From assembly GCA_030040425.1 (NCBI GenBank), contig JASHTS010000228.1, forward strand, positions 1 through 53,820: a DNA stretch of 53,820 bases. Reading direction: 5' to 3'. Positions 26,852 through 34,731 of the stretch are shown here, one piece after another (within the stretch, counting starts at the first letter, position 1; each line of letters begins with the position of its first letter). The notes under the pieces were generated by a model that worked only from the letters and a program-made list of their open reading frames with translations, had not been told where the DNA came from and searched no databases. Both the position numbers and the translations under genes were made by a program. The stretch is from Acidobacteriaceae bacterium. GTDB taxonomy: Bacteria > Acidobacteriota > Terriglobia > Terriglobales > Acidobacteriaceae.

Positions 26852-27337
26852 ATGAAGGACGAGGCAACCATCGCCGCAAAAGCAAAGCCGCTCACCGGTT
26901 GCGGGCGCGTGCGCCGGCTGCTGTTGGCGCTGTCCGCGGCCGCCGCGATGGCTGCGTGCTGCGCAAACGCCCGCGCCCAATCGCAAATGGGCGTCCCCAA
27001 TGGGGGTGGGGTTCCGCAGGCAACCGGGCCGTTCATCGAAGGCGCCGACGAAGTGGACTCGATGCAGACCGAGCGCCGGCTGAATGCGCTCAACGCCGAA
27101 AGGCAAAAGGCGCTTACCGCCGATACGGAAAGGTTGCTCAAGCTGGCCACCGAGCTCAACGAGCAGATCGCCAAGTCGAACACCGGCGCGCTGACGCTGG
27201 ACCAGATGCACATGCTGGTCGAGATCGAAAAGCTGGCGCATAACGTGCGCGACAAGATGGCCATGTCGCTGCGCGGGCCGCAGTTCCCCGGTCTCGACGG
27301 GCCCATGCAGCCTTTTCTGCAGCCCCAGCACCACTAG
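26852..27337 (+). CDS. Small exported protein sharing the orphan helical domain of its upstream neighbour
   Basis: 161 residues. A signal sequence ([20 protein letters not shown], ending ARAQ at about residue 43) precedes a Gly/Pro/Gln stretch. A helical domain at about 78-138 follows: [20 protein letters not shown], then [20 protein letters not shown]. It aligns by eye with residues 240-290 of the neighbouring protein, with about 15 of 50 positions identical and the same spacing of LL-x2-AT-x-L and EIE-x2-A. ATG at 26852 with GGGAAGAG upstream. The C-terminus is Pro/Gln/His-rich. Similar short exported proteins are common in acidobacteria, but I know of no assigned role. Confidence 0.75.
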   Translation: MKDEATIAAKAKPLTGCGRVRRLLLALSAAAAMAACCANARAQSQMGVPNGGGVPQATGPFIEGADEVDSMQTERRLNALNAERQKALTADTERLLKLATELNEQIAKSNTGALTLDQMHMLVEIEKLAHNVRDKMAMSLRGPQFPGLDGPMQPFLQPQHH

Positions 27338-27483
27338 CCGTCGGAACCCTCCCTGACCGGCGTCCGGGCAACGGAGCCCCTGCGCCGTCCGTCTTAATTC
27401 CTGCGGGCCGCGGTGTGCGCCGTCACGCCGAAGCGAACGCCGTATTGTTACAATGGAGAGCGGTTCGGGAGGGGAAGACGGGG

Positions 27484-29679
27484 ATGGAAGTGGCACTTTC
27501 CAGCGCTCGGGCGCCGGAACCGGTCGCACCCGCGGACGCGTTGTCCGCGCACGATCTGGTGAAGATCTACCGGCTGATGTTTCTTTCCCGCCGCATCGAC
27601 GACCGCGAGATTCTTCTCAAGCGGCAGCAGAAGATCTATTTCCAGGTTTCGGCCGCCGGGCATGAGGCCCTGCAGGTGGCTGCGGCCCTGGCGCTCCGCT
27701 CCGGCTACGACTGGTTCTTCCCTTATTATCGCGACCGCGCGCTCTGCCTGGCGTTGGGCGTCACGCCTTATGACATGATGCTGCAGGCCGTGGGCGCGGC
27801 CGACGATCCGGCCAGCGGCGGCCGGCAGATGCCCACGCACTGGAGCAGCCGCGAGCTGCACATCGTCAGCACTTCGTCCTCGACGGCCACGCAGTTGAAT
27901 CACGCTGTGGGCTGCGCGGAGGCCGGGCGCTACTTCAGCCATCATCCTGAGGCCGCAGCGAAACCTGCAGACGGCGACGCGGATTACCGCTCCTACGGCA
28001 ACGTGGAGTTTCATGGCGACGAAGTGGTGCTGGCCTGCGTGGGCGAAGGGTCCACGTCGCAGGGCGAATTCTGGGAGGCGATGAGCACGGCCTCGAACAA
28101 GAAGCTGCCGGTGATTTTTCTCGTCGAGGACAATGGATACGCCATCAGCGTTCCGGTGGAAGTGAACACGCCGGGCGGCAACATCTCGCGCATCGTAGCC
28201 AACTTTCCCAACTTCCTGCTTGCCGAGGTGGACGGCACCGATCCCGTGGCCAGCTTGCGCGCGCTGCAGGCCGCGGCGGCGCATTGCCGCGCCGGGCGCG
28301 GGCCGGCCTTTGTCCACGGCCACGTGGTGCGCCATTACTCGCACTCGTTTTCTGACGATGACAAAAACTACCGCTGCGCCCAGGAGCGCGAGAACGACGC
28401 GCTGCGCGATCCCATTGCCCAGTTGCGGGCGCGGCTGGTGCATGAAGGAGCGCTGAGCAGCGCGCAGTTGGATGAAATAGAGAAGACGCTCGACCGCGAA
28501 GCCGCGGAAGCCGGAGAACGCGCGCTCGCCGCTCCTCTGCCCGCGGTCGCGAGCATTCCCGAGCACGTCTACTCGCCCCATCTCGATCCCGTGCGCGCGG
28601 CCTTTGCCACGGAGACGGCGTCGGCGCAGGCAAAGCACAACGGCAAGGCTTCCGCGCCGCGCACCATGGCCGACCTGATCAACCTCTGCCTGCGCGACGA
28701 GATGCGCCGCGACCCGCGCATCGTGGTCTACGGCGAAGACGTGGCCGACGCCAGCCGCGAGCAGGCGCTCGGCGAGGTGAAAGGCAAGGGCGGCGTCTTC
28801 AAGCTTACCCACGGCCTGCAGACCGAGTTCGGCGCCGGGCGCGTCTTCAACTCCCAGCTCGCCGAGGCGAACATTGTGGGCCGCGCCATCGGTTACGCGG
28901 TGCGCGGCATGAAGCCGGTGGTGGAGATCCAGTTCTTCGATTACATCTGGCCGGCGATGCATCAGATCCGCAATGAGCTCTCGCTGATGCGCTGGCGCTC
29001 GAACGGCGCCTGGGCCGCGCCGCTGGTGATTCGCGTGCCCATCGGCGGCTATCTCACCGGCGGCGCCATCTATCACTCGCAGTCGGGCGAGAGCCTCTTC
29101 ACGCACACGCCGGGAGTGCGCGTGGTGATGCCGTCGAACTCGCTCGACGCCAACGGCCTTTTGCGCACCGCCATCCGCTGCGACGACCCCGTGCTCTTCC
29201 TCGAGCACAAGCGGCTCTATCGCGAGCCCTATGGCCGCGCGCCTTATCCGGGCCCCGATTTCGCTATTCCCTTCGGCAAGGCGAAGACGGTGCGGCCGGG
29301 CAAGGACATCACCCTGGTGACCTATGGCGCGCTGGTGCCGCGCGTGCTGCAGGCCGCGCAGGCAGCCGAGCGCCAGCACGCCATCGACGTGGAAGTGATC
29401 GACCTGCGCACGCTCAACCCGTATGACTGGGAGGCGATCGCCGCATCGGTGCGCAGAACGAGCCGCGTCATCGTGGCCCACGAGGACATGCTGAGCTGGG
29501 GTTACGGCGCGGAGATCGCCGCGCGCATCGCCGATGAGCTCTTCGCCGACCTCGACGCGCCCGTCCGGCGCATCGGCTCCATGGACACCTTTGTCGCCTA
29601 CCAGCCCATTCTCGAAGACGCCATCCTGCCCCAGCCGGAGACGGTGCTCAAAGCGATTGTGGAATTGAAGGCGTATTAA
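27484..29679 (+). CDS. Fused E1 alpha/beta subunit of a thiamine-dependent 2-oxoacid dehydrogenase
   Basis: 731 residues. Residues 25-345 are the E1 alpha domain: [16 protein letters not shown] block, [20 protein letters not shown], and the thiamine-diphosphate motif [14 protein letters not shown] ... VEDNGY. Residues 390-725 are E1 beta: [40 protein letters not shown], and a transketolase C-terminal domain. Two chains that are usually separate are thus joined by an Ala-rich linker. The enzyme decarboxylates a 2-oxo acid and passes the acyl group to a lipoyl E2; branched-chain oxo acids are more likely than pyruvate by resemblance, but this is not certain. ATG at 27484 has GGAGGGGAAG 6 nt upstream. 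No E2 or E3 gene is nearby. Confidence 0.92.
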   Translation: MEVALSSARAPEPVAPADALSAHDLVKIYRLMFLSRRIDDREILLKRQQKIYFQVSAAGHEALQVAAALALRSGYDWFFPYYRDRALCLALGVTPYDMMLQAVGAADDPASGGRQMPTHWSSRELHIVSTSSSTATQLNHAVGCAEAGRYFSHHPEAAAKPADGDADYRSYGNVEFHGDEVVLACVGEGSTSQGEFWEAMSTASNKKLPVIFLVEDNGYAISVPVEVNTPGGNISRIVANFPNFLLAEVDGTDPVASLRALQAAAAHCRAGRGPAFVHGHVVRHYSHSFSDDDKNYRCAQERENDALRDPIAQLRARLVHEGALSSAQLDEIEKTLDREAAEAGERALAAPLPAVASIPEHVYSPHLDPVRAAFATETASAQAKHNGKASAPRTMADLINLCLRDEMRRDPRIVVYGEDVADASREQALGEVKGKGGVFKLTHGLQTEFGAGRVFNSQLAEANIVGRAIGYAVRGMKPVVEIQFFDYIWPAMHQIRNELSLMRWRSNGAWAAPLVIRVPIGGYLTGGAIYHSQSGESLFTHTPGVRVVMPSNSLDANGLLRTAIRCDDPVLFLEHKRLYREPYGRAPYPGPDFAIPFGKAKTVRPGKDITLVTYGALVPRVLQAAQAAERQHAIDVEVIDLRTLNPYDWEAIAASVRRTSRVIVAHEDMLSWGYGAEIAARIADELFADLDAPVRRIGSMDTFVAYQPILEDAILPQPETVLKAIVELKAY

Positions 29680-29984
29680 GCGCGCCGCCATGCCGCCGGC
29701 TTCAATCAATCGCTCGCCGACGAAGACGCCAAAGACCGCTGCAAGAAGGCCGGCGGCCATCGCTGCACCATCGTCGCGCGCGCCGGAAGTCGACTGACTC
29801 ATCCTCCGGCTCTGAACCTTCCACGGGCCTCGCTGATTGCGGCGGAGATGCAAAGAGTCCGCTGAAAACGCCATTTTCTGCTCCCACTCCCCCAACCGTG
29901 TGATTACCGACGCGGCATTACATTGGTGCGCCAAATCTAACTCCTGAAAGCACTTCCGCGGCAAATTTGCTTTGACTGCGGGCT
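29680..29984. other. 305-bp gap after the E1 gene, with a possible gene remnant
   Basis: No intact gene. In the frame continuing after the E1 stop, the translation includes DAKDRCKKAGGHRCTIVARA, which resembles the Cys-x7-Cys end of DUF4189-type exported proteins but has no start codon. The right part (29920-29984) is AT-richer and may hold the promoter of the gene at 29985. Confidence 0.35.
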
Positions 29985-31100
29985 ATGATTGAGCATCGGG
30001 TTCGCACCATGGGCAGTGCAGCGCACACAAACTCCCTGGCCAGGCGGACGGGTCCGGCGTTTCTGGGCTCGGCCCTCGCGGCCGCCATCTTCGCCTGGGG
30101 CGTCGTGAGCGGCAGTGTGCCCATCCCGGCGCGCTATCAGGCCGCCGATGTTTCGCTCCAACATCATCCCTGTTGGTTCTGCCTGGTGGAGGCGTTCTGG
30201 CTGGTGACCGCGCTGGCCGCGGGCTGGCATGGCCTGCGCGTGCGGCGCGCGCTTCGGCGCAACGCGCATTCCCCTCTGCGCCCCCGGCACGACGGCTTGC
30301 CGGAATCGCTCAGCGAGCTGGTATGCGATCAGCGCGTGTCCATCGAATCGGTGCCGCGTCTGCTCGCGGAGCTGCGGCCCTCGCTGCGGCAGAGCGACTA
30401 TTACCCCATGCTCCACCACCGCAAGTTTGAATGGCTGGGCATCGCCGGCGCGCTCATCTTTGTCGGCGGCATGCTCCTCACGCTGGCGCTCGTGCCGGAG
30501 CTGAGCCGGGTGTTCATCGTTGCCATCTTCGGTCTTGCCGCTATCGCGACGGTGACGGTGACCTTTGCCATTCCCGCGGGCATGCGCAGAAGGCGCCGCG
30601 AACAGATGGAGCGCATCTTTTCCGCCGAGGCGTTTCACGCCGAGGCCAAAACGGCGCCGCTGGCCCCGCCGCGGCCCAGGCGCGTCGCAAGGCCGGAGCC
30701 GATCGATGCCGAGGGTTGCGAATTGCGCTGCACCTCGCCCACCGGCCGCTACGTGATTTACGTGCATGCGCACGAGATGCCCATGGGCCAGTGGGCATTC
30801 ACGCCGCAAATGGTCGACAGCACCACGCGGCAGGTGCTCTTCCATCCGCGCGAGCACGCCTGGTCGCTCGATTCCGCCGTCTGGCACACCACCTCGCTGC
30901 TGGCCATGGCGCTGCGCCGCTGTCCCGGCGATCAGCCGCCCATCGCGGCCACCTTCGACTGCGCCAGCGGCGTGGCGCACATCGACGGCATCGCCGTGGA
31001 GCCGTTTACCGATACGGCTGCCATGGAGCGCGCGCTCGCCGAGGCATACGAGGCTGACCGGACCGCCGGCGTCGCCCACTCGGGCGCCGCAATGCGTTAG
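29985..31100 (+). CDS. Predicted inner-membrane protein of unknown function
   Basis: 371 residues. Hydrophobic segments lie at about 25-45 (AFLGSALAAAIFAWGVVSGS), 65-80, 150-172 (WLGIAGALIFVGGMLLTLAL) and 176-198, so four membrane helices are likely. A basic loop (RRRRREQMERIF) follows, and a soluble C-terminal domain of about 150 residues has alternating strands (YVIYVHAHEMPMGQWAF). No domain is recognised. ATG at 29985 or 30009. It is weakly supported as a real gene by its organised hydrophobic pattern; the long opposite-strand frame here is Arg/His-rich and lacks such a pattern. It follows the E1 gene without a shared operon signal. Confidence 0.62.
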   Translation: MIEHRVRTMGSAAHTNSLARRTGPAFLGSALAAAIFAWGVVSGSVPIPARYQAADVSLQHHPCWFCLVEAFWLVTALAAGWHGLRVRRALRRNAHSPLRPRHDGLPESLSELVCDQRVSIESVPRLLAELRPSLRQSDYYPMLHHRKFEWLGIAGALIFVGGMLLTLALVPELSRVFIVAIFGLAAIATVTVTFAIPAGMRRRRREQMERIFSAEAFHAEAKTAPLAPPRPRRVARPEPIDAEGCELRCTSPTGRYVIYVHAHEMPMGQWAFTPQMVDSTTRQVLFHPREHAWSLDSAVWHTTSLLAMALRRCPGDQPPIAATFDCASGVAHIDGIAVEPFTDTAAMERALAEAYEADRTAGVAHSGAAMR

Positions 31101-31197
31101 TCTTTTGCTGCGCGGCTACTCTGAAAGAATGACGGCGGGAACGAACCATAGACCCGCAGCCCCAACCGCTCTATCGTCCCGCCGGATCTCCTTCGTC

Positions 31198-32061
31198 TCA
31201 CTTGGCGGCGTCACTCGGCGGCGCGTACCCAAGCGAATCAGCCGCGTCTTGCACTGCGTCCAAGAATTCGGAAACCGGCATCCCGTTGTATTTCTTGAAG
31301 AGCGGATCGATGGTGAGCGGAACCAGGACGGGTTGGTCGCTGGAATCCAGGAACTGCGTGCACAGCTTGGGGTCATCTGGGTATTTGTCGTGGCTGAGGT
31401 CGTTTTGGCAATGACTCTCTTTGATAAGCGGCGAAGGAAACGAGAACTGGACGGGGTACATTCCCTGCACACCGCTCCCGCCTGTCATCCTGAGACCAGG
31501 AGTAAGGAGCGTTTCGCTTCCCTGGGCATGGCGCAAAAACAGAATGTACGCCTCGCTCATCCCAGACCCGGCCGTCAAATAGCCAGCCCCGATCCAAGTA
31601 GAAAAGCCCGGACCGCCGCCCTCGACCGGCGCCAGCGAACAGCGGACCCACGTGAAGCCGAGCATTGCGAAAGTCACCGTATCCCCGGCCTTTCGCGAAC
31701 CCTTCCACGTGCGCAAGACCTTTACGTCCACATAGTCAACCACGTCATCTCCCGAAGGCGCGATCGCTTCGTACCCGTCCGATGGCATTGTGGTCAGGAT
31801 GACGTCATCGCTCTCTTCCATCAGGGTCTTCAGGTCCGGGGCCAACGTCGAACGATCAACCGGGTATTTATGCTGGTTTGCTGCGTCAGGGTTCGCCATT
31901 ACTCGCTGACACAGCGGGCTGGCGGTAATGACCGTCCGCGGTTGCTCTTTCTCGATGTCTTTCACATGTTTTTCTGGAACTGTCTGCTGGGCCAGCGCAT
32001 AGCAGGCCGCCATTGCAAGGATCAAACTAACCCCGCCAATTCCTGAAATTTCAGTTCTCAT
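31198..32061 (-). CDS. Exported protein of unknown function in a lower-GC island
   Basis: 287 residues. ATG at 32061 has GGAGGGA about 7 nt upstream and begins a signal peptide (SLILAMAACYALAQQ). The mature part has two acidic and aromatic regions, four or more Cys, and a strand-rich section, VDVKVLRTWKGSRKAGDTVT ... SEAYILFLRHAQGS, whose pattern (V-x-WKG ... YxxFL) recalls TIMP/netrin-like OB folds; this is only an impression. Base composition and codon use are less GC-rich than in neighbouring genes. It sits 27 nt downstream of the gene at 32089-32487 and is likely co-transcribed. The segment 31490-31504 equals the TCATCC repeat found at 5592-5606. Confidence 0.68.
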   Translation of the reverse strand: MRTEISGIGGVSLILAMAACYALAQQTVPEKHVKDIEKEQPRTVITASPLCQRVMANPDAANQHKYPVDRSTLAPDLKTLMEESDDVILTTMPSDGYEAIAPSGDDVVDYVDVKVLRTWKGSRKAGDTVTFAMLGFTWVRCSLAPVEGGGPGFSTWIGAGYLTAGSGMSEAYILFLRHAQGSETLLTPGLRMTGGSGVQGMYPVQFSFPSPLIKESHCQNDLSHDKYPDDPKLCTQFLDSSDQPVLVPLTIDPLFKKYNGMPVSEFLDAVQDAADSLGYAPPSDAAK

Positions 32062-32088
32062 TGAGGCTCCCTCCTCTCGCATTTGCCG

Positions 32089-32487
32089 TCAGTCATTCAC
32101 GAGGATTTGGCAGGCGCCTGAAGAGCTGTTATAGTTCTGGTCTCCAGGATAGGCGCCGTCCGTCGGGTTTGTGCTTGACCCTTCGTAGGTTGCGTCGATG
32201 TTGTAATTTACACCATACACACCTTGAGGGTACATCTGCGAGAAGGTCACCGGGTCGGCCTGCGGGTCCAACAGGACGGGATTGAAATCGGTAACGTCCC
32301 CGCTTTGAACCTGCGTTGAGCTCGCCCCGACATAACCAGTGGGGGCAGCCGGCGTTGGATCGACAATTCCGCTATTGTTCGTCTGAGCTTCCACCTGCAC
32401 GGTGTAGTTGTACGTCGCGGGGGGCTCGATCTCATTTGGGGGGCAGTTCGTGACCGTGGTAGTGGTATTGGACTTTATGATCTCCAT
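32089..32487 (-). CDS. Small Asn/Thr/Ser-rich protein of unknown function
   Basis: 132 residues without recognised domains. The composition (many Asn, Thr, Ser, Pro, Gln, Tyr; few Lys and Arg) is that of an extracellular or surface protein, yet no signal peptide is visible from the ATG at 32487. Either a start further upstream is used or it is not exported by Sec. Two Cys (residue 15 and near the C-terminus) could form a disulfide. It is the first gene of a probable two-gene operon with the exported protein at 31198. The local DNA is markedly AT-richer than the rest of the window, which suggests acquisition or relaxed selection. Confidence 0.6.
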   Translation of the reverse strand: MEIIKSNTTTTVTNCPPNEIEPPATYNYTVQVEAQTNNSGIVDPTPAAPTGYVGASSTQVQSGDVTDFNPVLLDPQADPVTFSQMYPQGVYGVNYNIDATYEGSSTNPTDGAYPGDQNYNSSSGACQILVND

Positions 32488-32808
32488 AAAAAATGTGCCT
32501 GGGCTGGATGAATAGGCTAGGTTTACGATCTGGAGAGGACCCTCTTACCCGCGTTCTACTCGCGAGCACATCGACGCACGCGCCAAGACGCGCCCTCGGA
32601 ATTAAGACTCCGAGGGTCATAGATTTTGCTTTGATACTTGAGCGGCTTGAAAAGCCGTGCTGACAATGCAGCCTGAGGAAGCCAAGAGGACTTGCTGTCG
32701 TTAAACTTCACTAATCAGTGTGGCCGCTGCATACGCCTTCGATTTCTTTGTCAAACGAAATTTCTCTTAAAATAACCTTGTCTCAAGGCTCCACTTCACA
32801 AGTCTGCC
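32488..32808. other. 321-bp AT-richer gap with two hairpins
   Basis: CCCTCGGA (32593-32600) and TCCGAGGG (32609-32616) form a perfect 8-bp stem with an 8-nt loop. CGGCTT (32643-32648) and AAGCCG (32652-32657) form a second, 6-bp stem. Either could end transcription of the leftward MFS gene; neither has a good T tract. The promoter of the gene starting at 32487 should be here. No gene is seen. Confidence 0.5.
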
Positions 32809-34173
32809 TCAAGTCTCCGCCTCTTCGGCCGGCGCCAGCTCCTCGGGCGGCGGAGGAATAATGCCCATCTCGCGATAAATAGGGCGCACGGTGCGGCGCA
32901 GTGCGGGAAACTGCGTAAGGAACCACGCGGCGCCGAGGATCACCACTCCCCCGTTGAGAATGACCGTCAGCGGCGCGCCTATGGCATCGGCCATGGAGCC
33001 GGCCAGCAGGCTGCCGAAGGGCGCCATGCCCACGAAGGCCATGGTGTAGTAGCTCATCACGCGGCCGCGCTTGTCCTCGCTCACCAGCGTCTGGATGATG
33101 GTGTTGCTCGCCGCCATGCCCTGCATCATGCCCATGCCGGCAATGAGCACGCCCAGCATGGAGAGATAGAAATTGCGCGAGAGGCCGAAGCCGATGAGTC
33201 CCGCGCCGAAGACGGCCGCGGACAGCGGAATCATGCGGATGAGGCCGCGCACGCTCTTGCGCGCGGCGAGCGACAGCGCGGAGACGAGCGCGCCCACGCC
33301 CATGGCGCCCATGAGAAAGCCGAGCGTGTGCGGGCCGCCGTGCAGCACCTTGCCCGCAAAGACGGGCATGAGCACCACGAAAGGCATGCCCAGGAGGCTG
33401 ACCAGGGCAAACAGCAGCAGGATGGTGCGGATGGGCATGAATCCTGCCACATAGCTCCAGCCTTCCCTCAGCTCATGAACGGTAGACGTTGCCTTGCGCC
33501 GCGGTGCCGCAACGGCAATGCGCATGGCCAGGAGCGAAGCGATGACAGCCAGGTAACTCACGCCGTCGATCAGGAAACACCACGCCTCGCTGCTGGCGGC
33601 GATCACCATGCCTGCGAGCGACGGCCCTACCAGCCGCGCCATGTTGACCATGGAAGAGTTGATGGCGATGGCGTTGGAGAGATCGGCGCGGTCTTCGACC
33701 ATCTGCACCATGAAGGCCTGGCGGCCGGGCATGTCGAAGGCGTTGATGAGCCCCTGCATCACGCTGAGCGCGAGAATCGATCCCAGCCCGATGAGCCCGG
33801 TAAAGGTGAGCACGGCCAGCAGCAGCGACTGCACCATGGAGAGCGCCTGCGTCCACACCAGCACCTTGCGGCGGTCGAGCCGGTCGACCCAGACGCCGGC
33901 AAACGGTGCCAGCAGAAACGTGGGAATCTGTCCCGCGAAGCTGACCGTGCCCAGCAGCAGCGCCGAGTGCGTGAGCCGGTAGACCAGCCACCAGGTGGCG
34001 ATGCGCGTCATCCACGTGCCGATGAGTGAGATGCTCTGGCCCCCGAAGAAGAGCCTGAAGTTGCGGTGGCGCAGCGCGCGCCACGCGTGCGCATGGCGCG
34101 CGAAAACTCCCAGCGTGCGCGTGGCCGGCAGGTCGATCGGTTCCGGGGGCTGGTTGCGGTCGGGGGTGGTCAC
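32809..34173 (-). CDS. MFS transporter (EntS-like/MFS_3 subfamily)
   Basis: 454 residues with about 12 hydrophobic segments. The opening FRLFFGGQSISLIGTWMTRI is typical of the MFS_3 (enterobactin exporter-like) group. The A-loop motif is VDRLDRRKVLVWTQALS between helices 2 and 3, and SEDKRGRVMSYYTMAFVGMA occurs in the second half. Such proteins export siderophores, drugs or metabolites using the proton gradient; the substrate is unknown. The GTG start at 34173 precedes TTPDRNQPPEP. The C-terminus is a Glu/Pro-rich tail. It lies at some distance from any siderophore or resistance gene. Confidence 0.9.
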   Translation of the reverse strand: MTTPDRNQPPEPIDLPATRTLGVFARHAHAWRALRHRNFRLFFGGQSISLIGTWMTRIATWWLVYRLTHSALLLGTVSFAGQIPTFLLAPFAGVWVDRLDRRKVLVWTQALSMVQSLLLAVLTFTGLIGLGSILALSVMQGLINAFDMPGRQAFMVQMVEDRADLSNAIAINSSMVNMARLVGPSLAGMVIAASSEAWCFLIDGVSYLAVIASLLAMRIAVAAPRRKATSTVHELREGWSYVAGFMPIRTILLLFALVSLLGMPFVVLMPVFAGKVLHGGPHTLGFLMGAMGVGALVSALSLAARKSVRGLIRMIPLSAAVFGAGLIGFGLSRNFYLSMLGVLIAGMGMMQGMAASNTIIQTLVSEDKRGRVMSYYTMAFVGMAPFGSLLAGSMADAIGAPLTVILNGGVVILGAAWFLTQFPALRRTVRPIYREMGIIPPPPEELAPAEEAET

Positions 34174-34304
34174 AGCATTTCTGTTATTTGGATGCGGACG
34201 GAGCGGCCTTCAATTTTATTTTCTTTCGCGCGCGAAGGCTCGTGCCGCTCGCGCCTGCGCCGCAGGCCGTGTCCCGAAATGAGAACGCAAAGCGGAGTGC
34301 TCGA

Positions 34305-34691
34305 TTACTCCGCAATCTTGCCGGCGAGCGTCTCCGCCGCCGCGATGCCGGCGGCGAGTTCCTGCGGCAGGCCGTGACGCTCGCGCAGATACTCGGCCGC
34401 GTTCCAGCTTATCCGCACTTGGCCCGCTTCGTCCTCCGCAACCAGAATCTTGAGCGGCAGGTCGAGGGCTACGCTGGGCCTCGCCAGCATGAGCGGCGTG
34501 CCCGCCCTGGGGCTGCCGAAGATGAGCAGCTTGGTGGGCGGCATGCGCAGGCCTGCCTTGGCCGCTTCACCGCTGTGGTCGACAAGCGCGAACAGCGTGA
34601 CGCCTTTTGCGCTCAGCAACGCCTTGAGCTTGTCCACTGTTTCGTCGACCGGGTGATTGCCGGCTATGCTTACGATTCCGTTTTCGCTCAT
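34305..34691 (-). CDS. DUF302-domain protein
   Basis: 128 residues. The DUF302 fold is shown by VDETVDKLKALLSAKGVTLF, FALVDHSGEAAKAGLRMPPT, KLLIFGSPRAGTPLMLARPS and ALDLPLKILVAEDEAG in order. Function is not established in the family; members are found alone or with redox or metal-stress genes. No signal peptide from the ATG at 34691, so cytosolic. The frame is open upstream to 34730, but that part is an Arg run and not credible. It lies 40 nt downstream of the tricorn-like gene on the same strand, so the two may be co-transcribed. Confidence 0.88.
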   Translation of the reverse strand: MSENGIVSIAGNHPVDETVDKLKALLSAKGVTLFALVDHSGEAAKAGLRMPPTKLLIFGSPRAGTPLMLARPSVALDLPLKILVAEDEAGQVRISWNAAEYLRERHGLPQELAAGIAAAETLAGKIAE

Positions 34692-34731
34692 CGCCGCTGC
34701 CCTTCGCCTTCTTCTCTTGCGCGCCGCCAAA

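Noticed and set aside
27448..29964. Very long open frame opposite the E1 gene
   Set aside because: It has no family resemblance, is Arg/His/Ala/Gly-rich, and mirrors the E1 coding sequence; long antisense frames are expected in high-GC DNA. The same reasoning removes frames opposite the transglycosylase (50073-52817), YyaL (22360-23976) and rhamnosidase (96-1847) genes.
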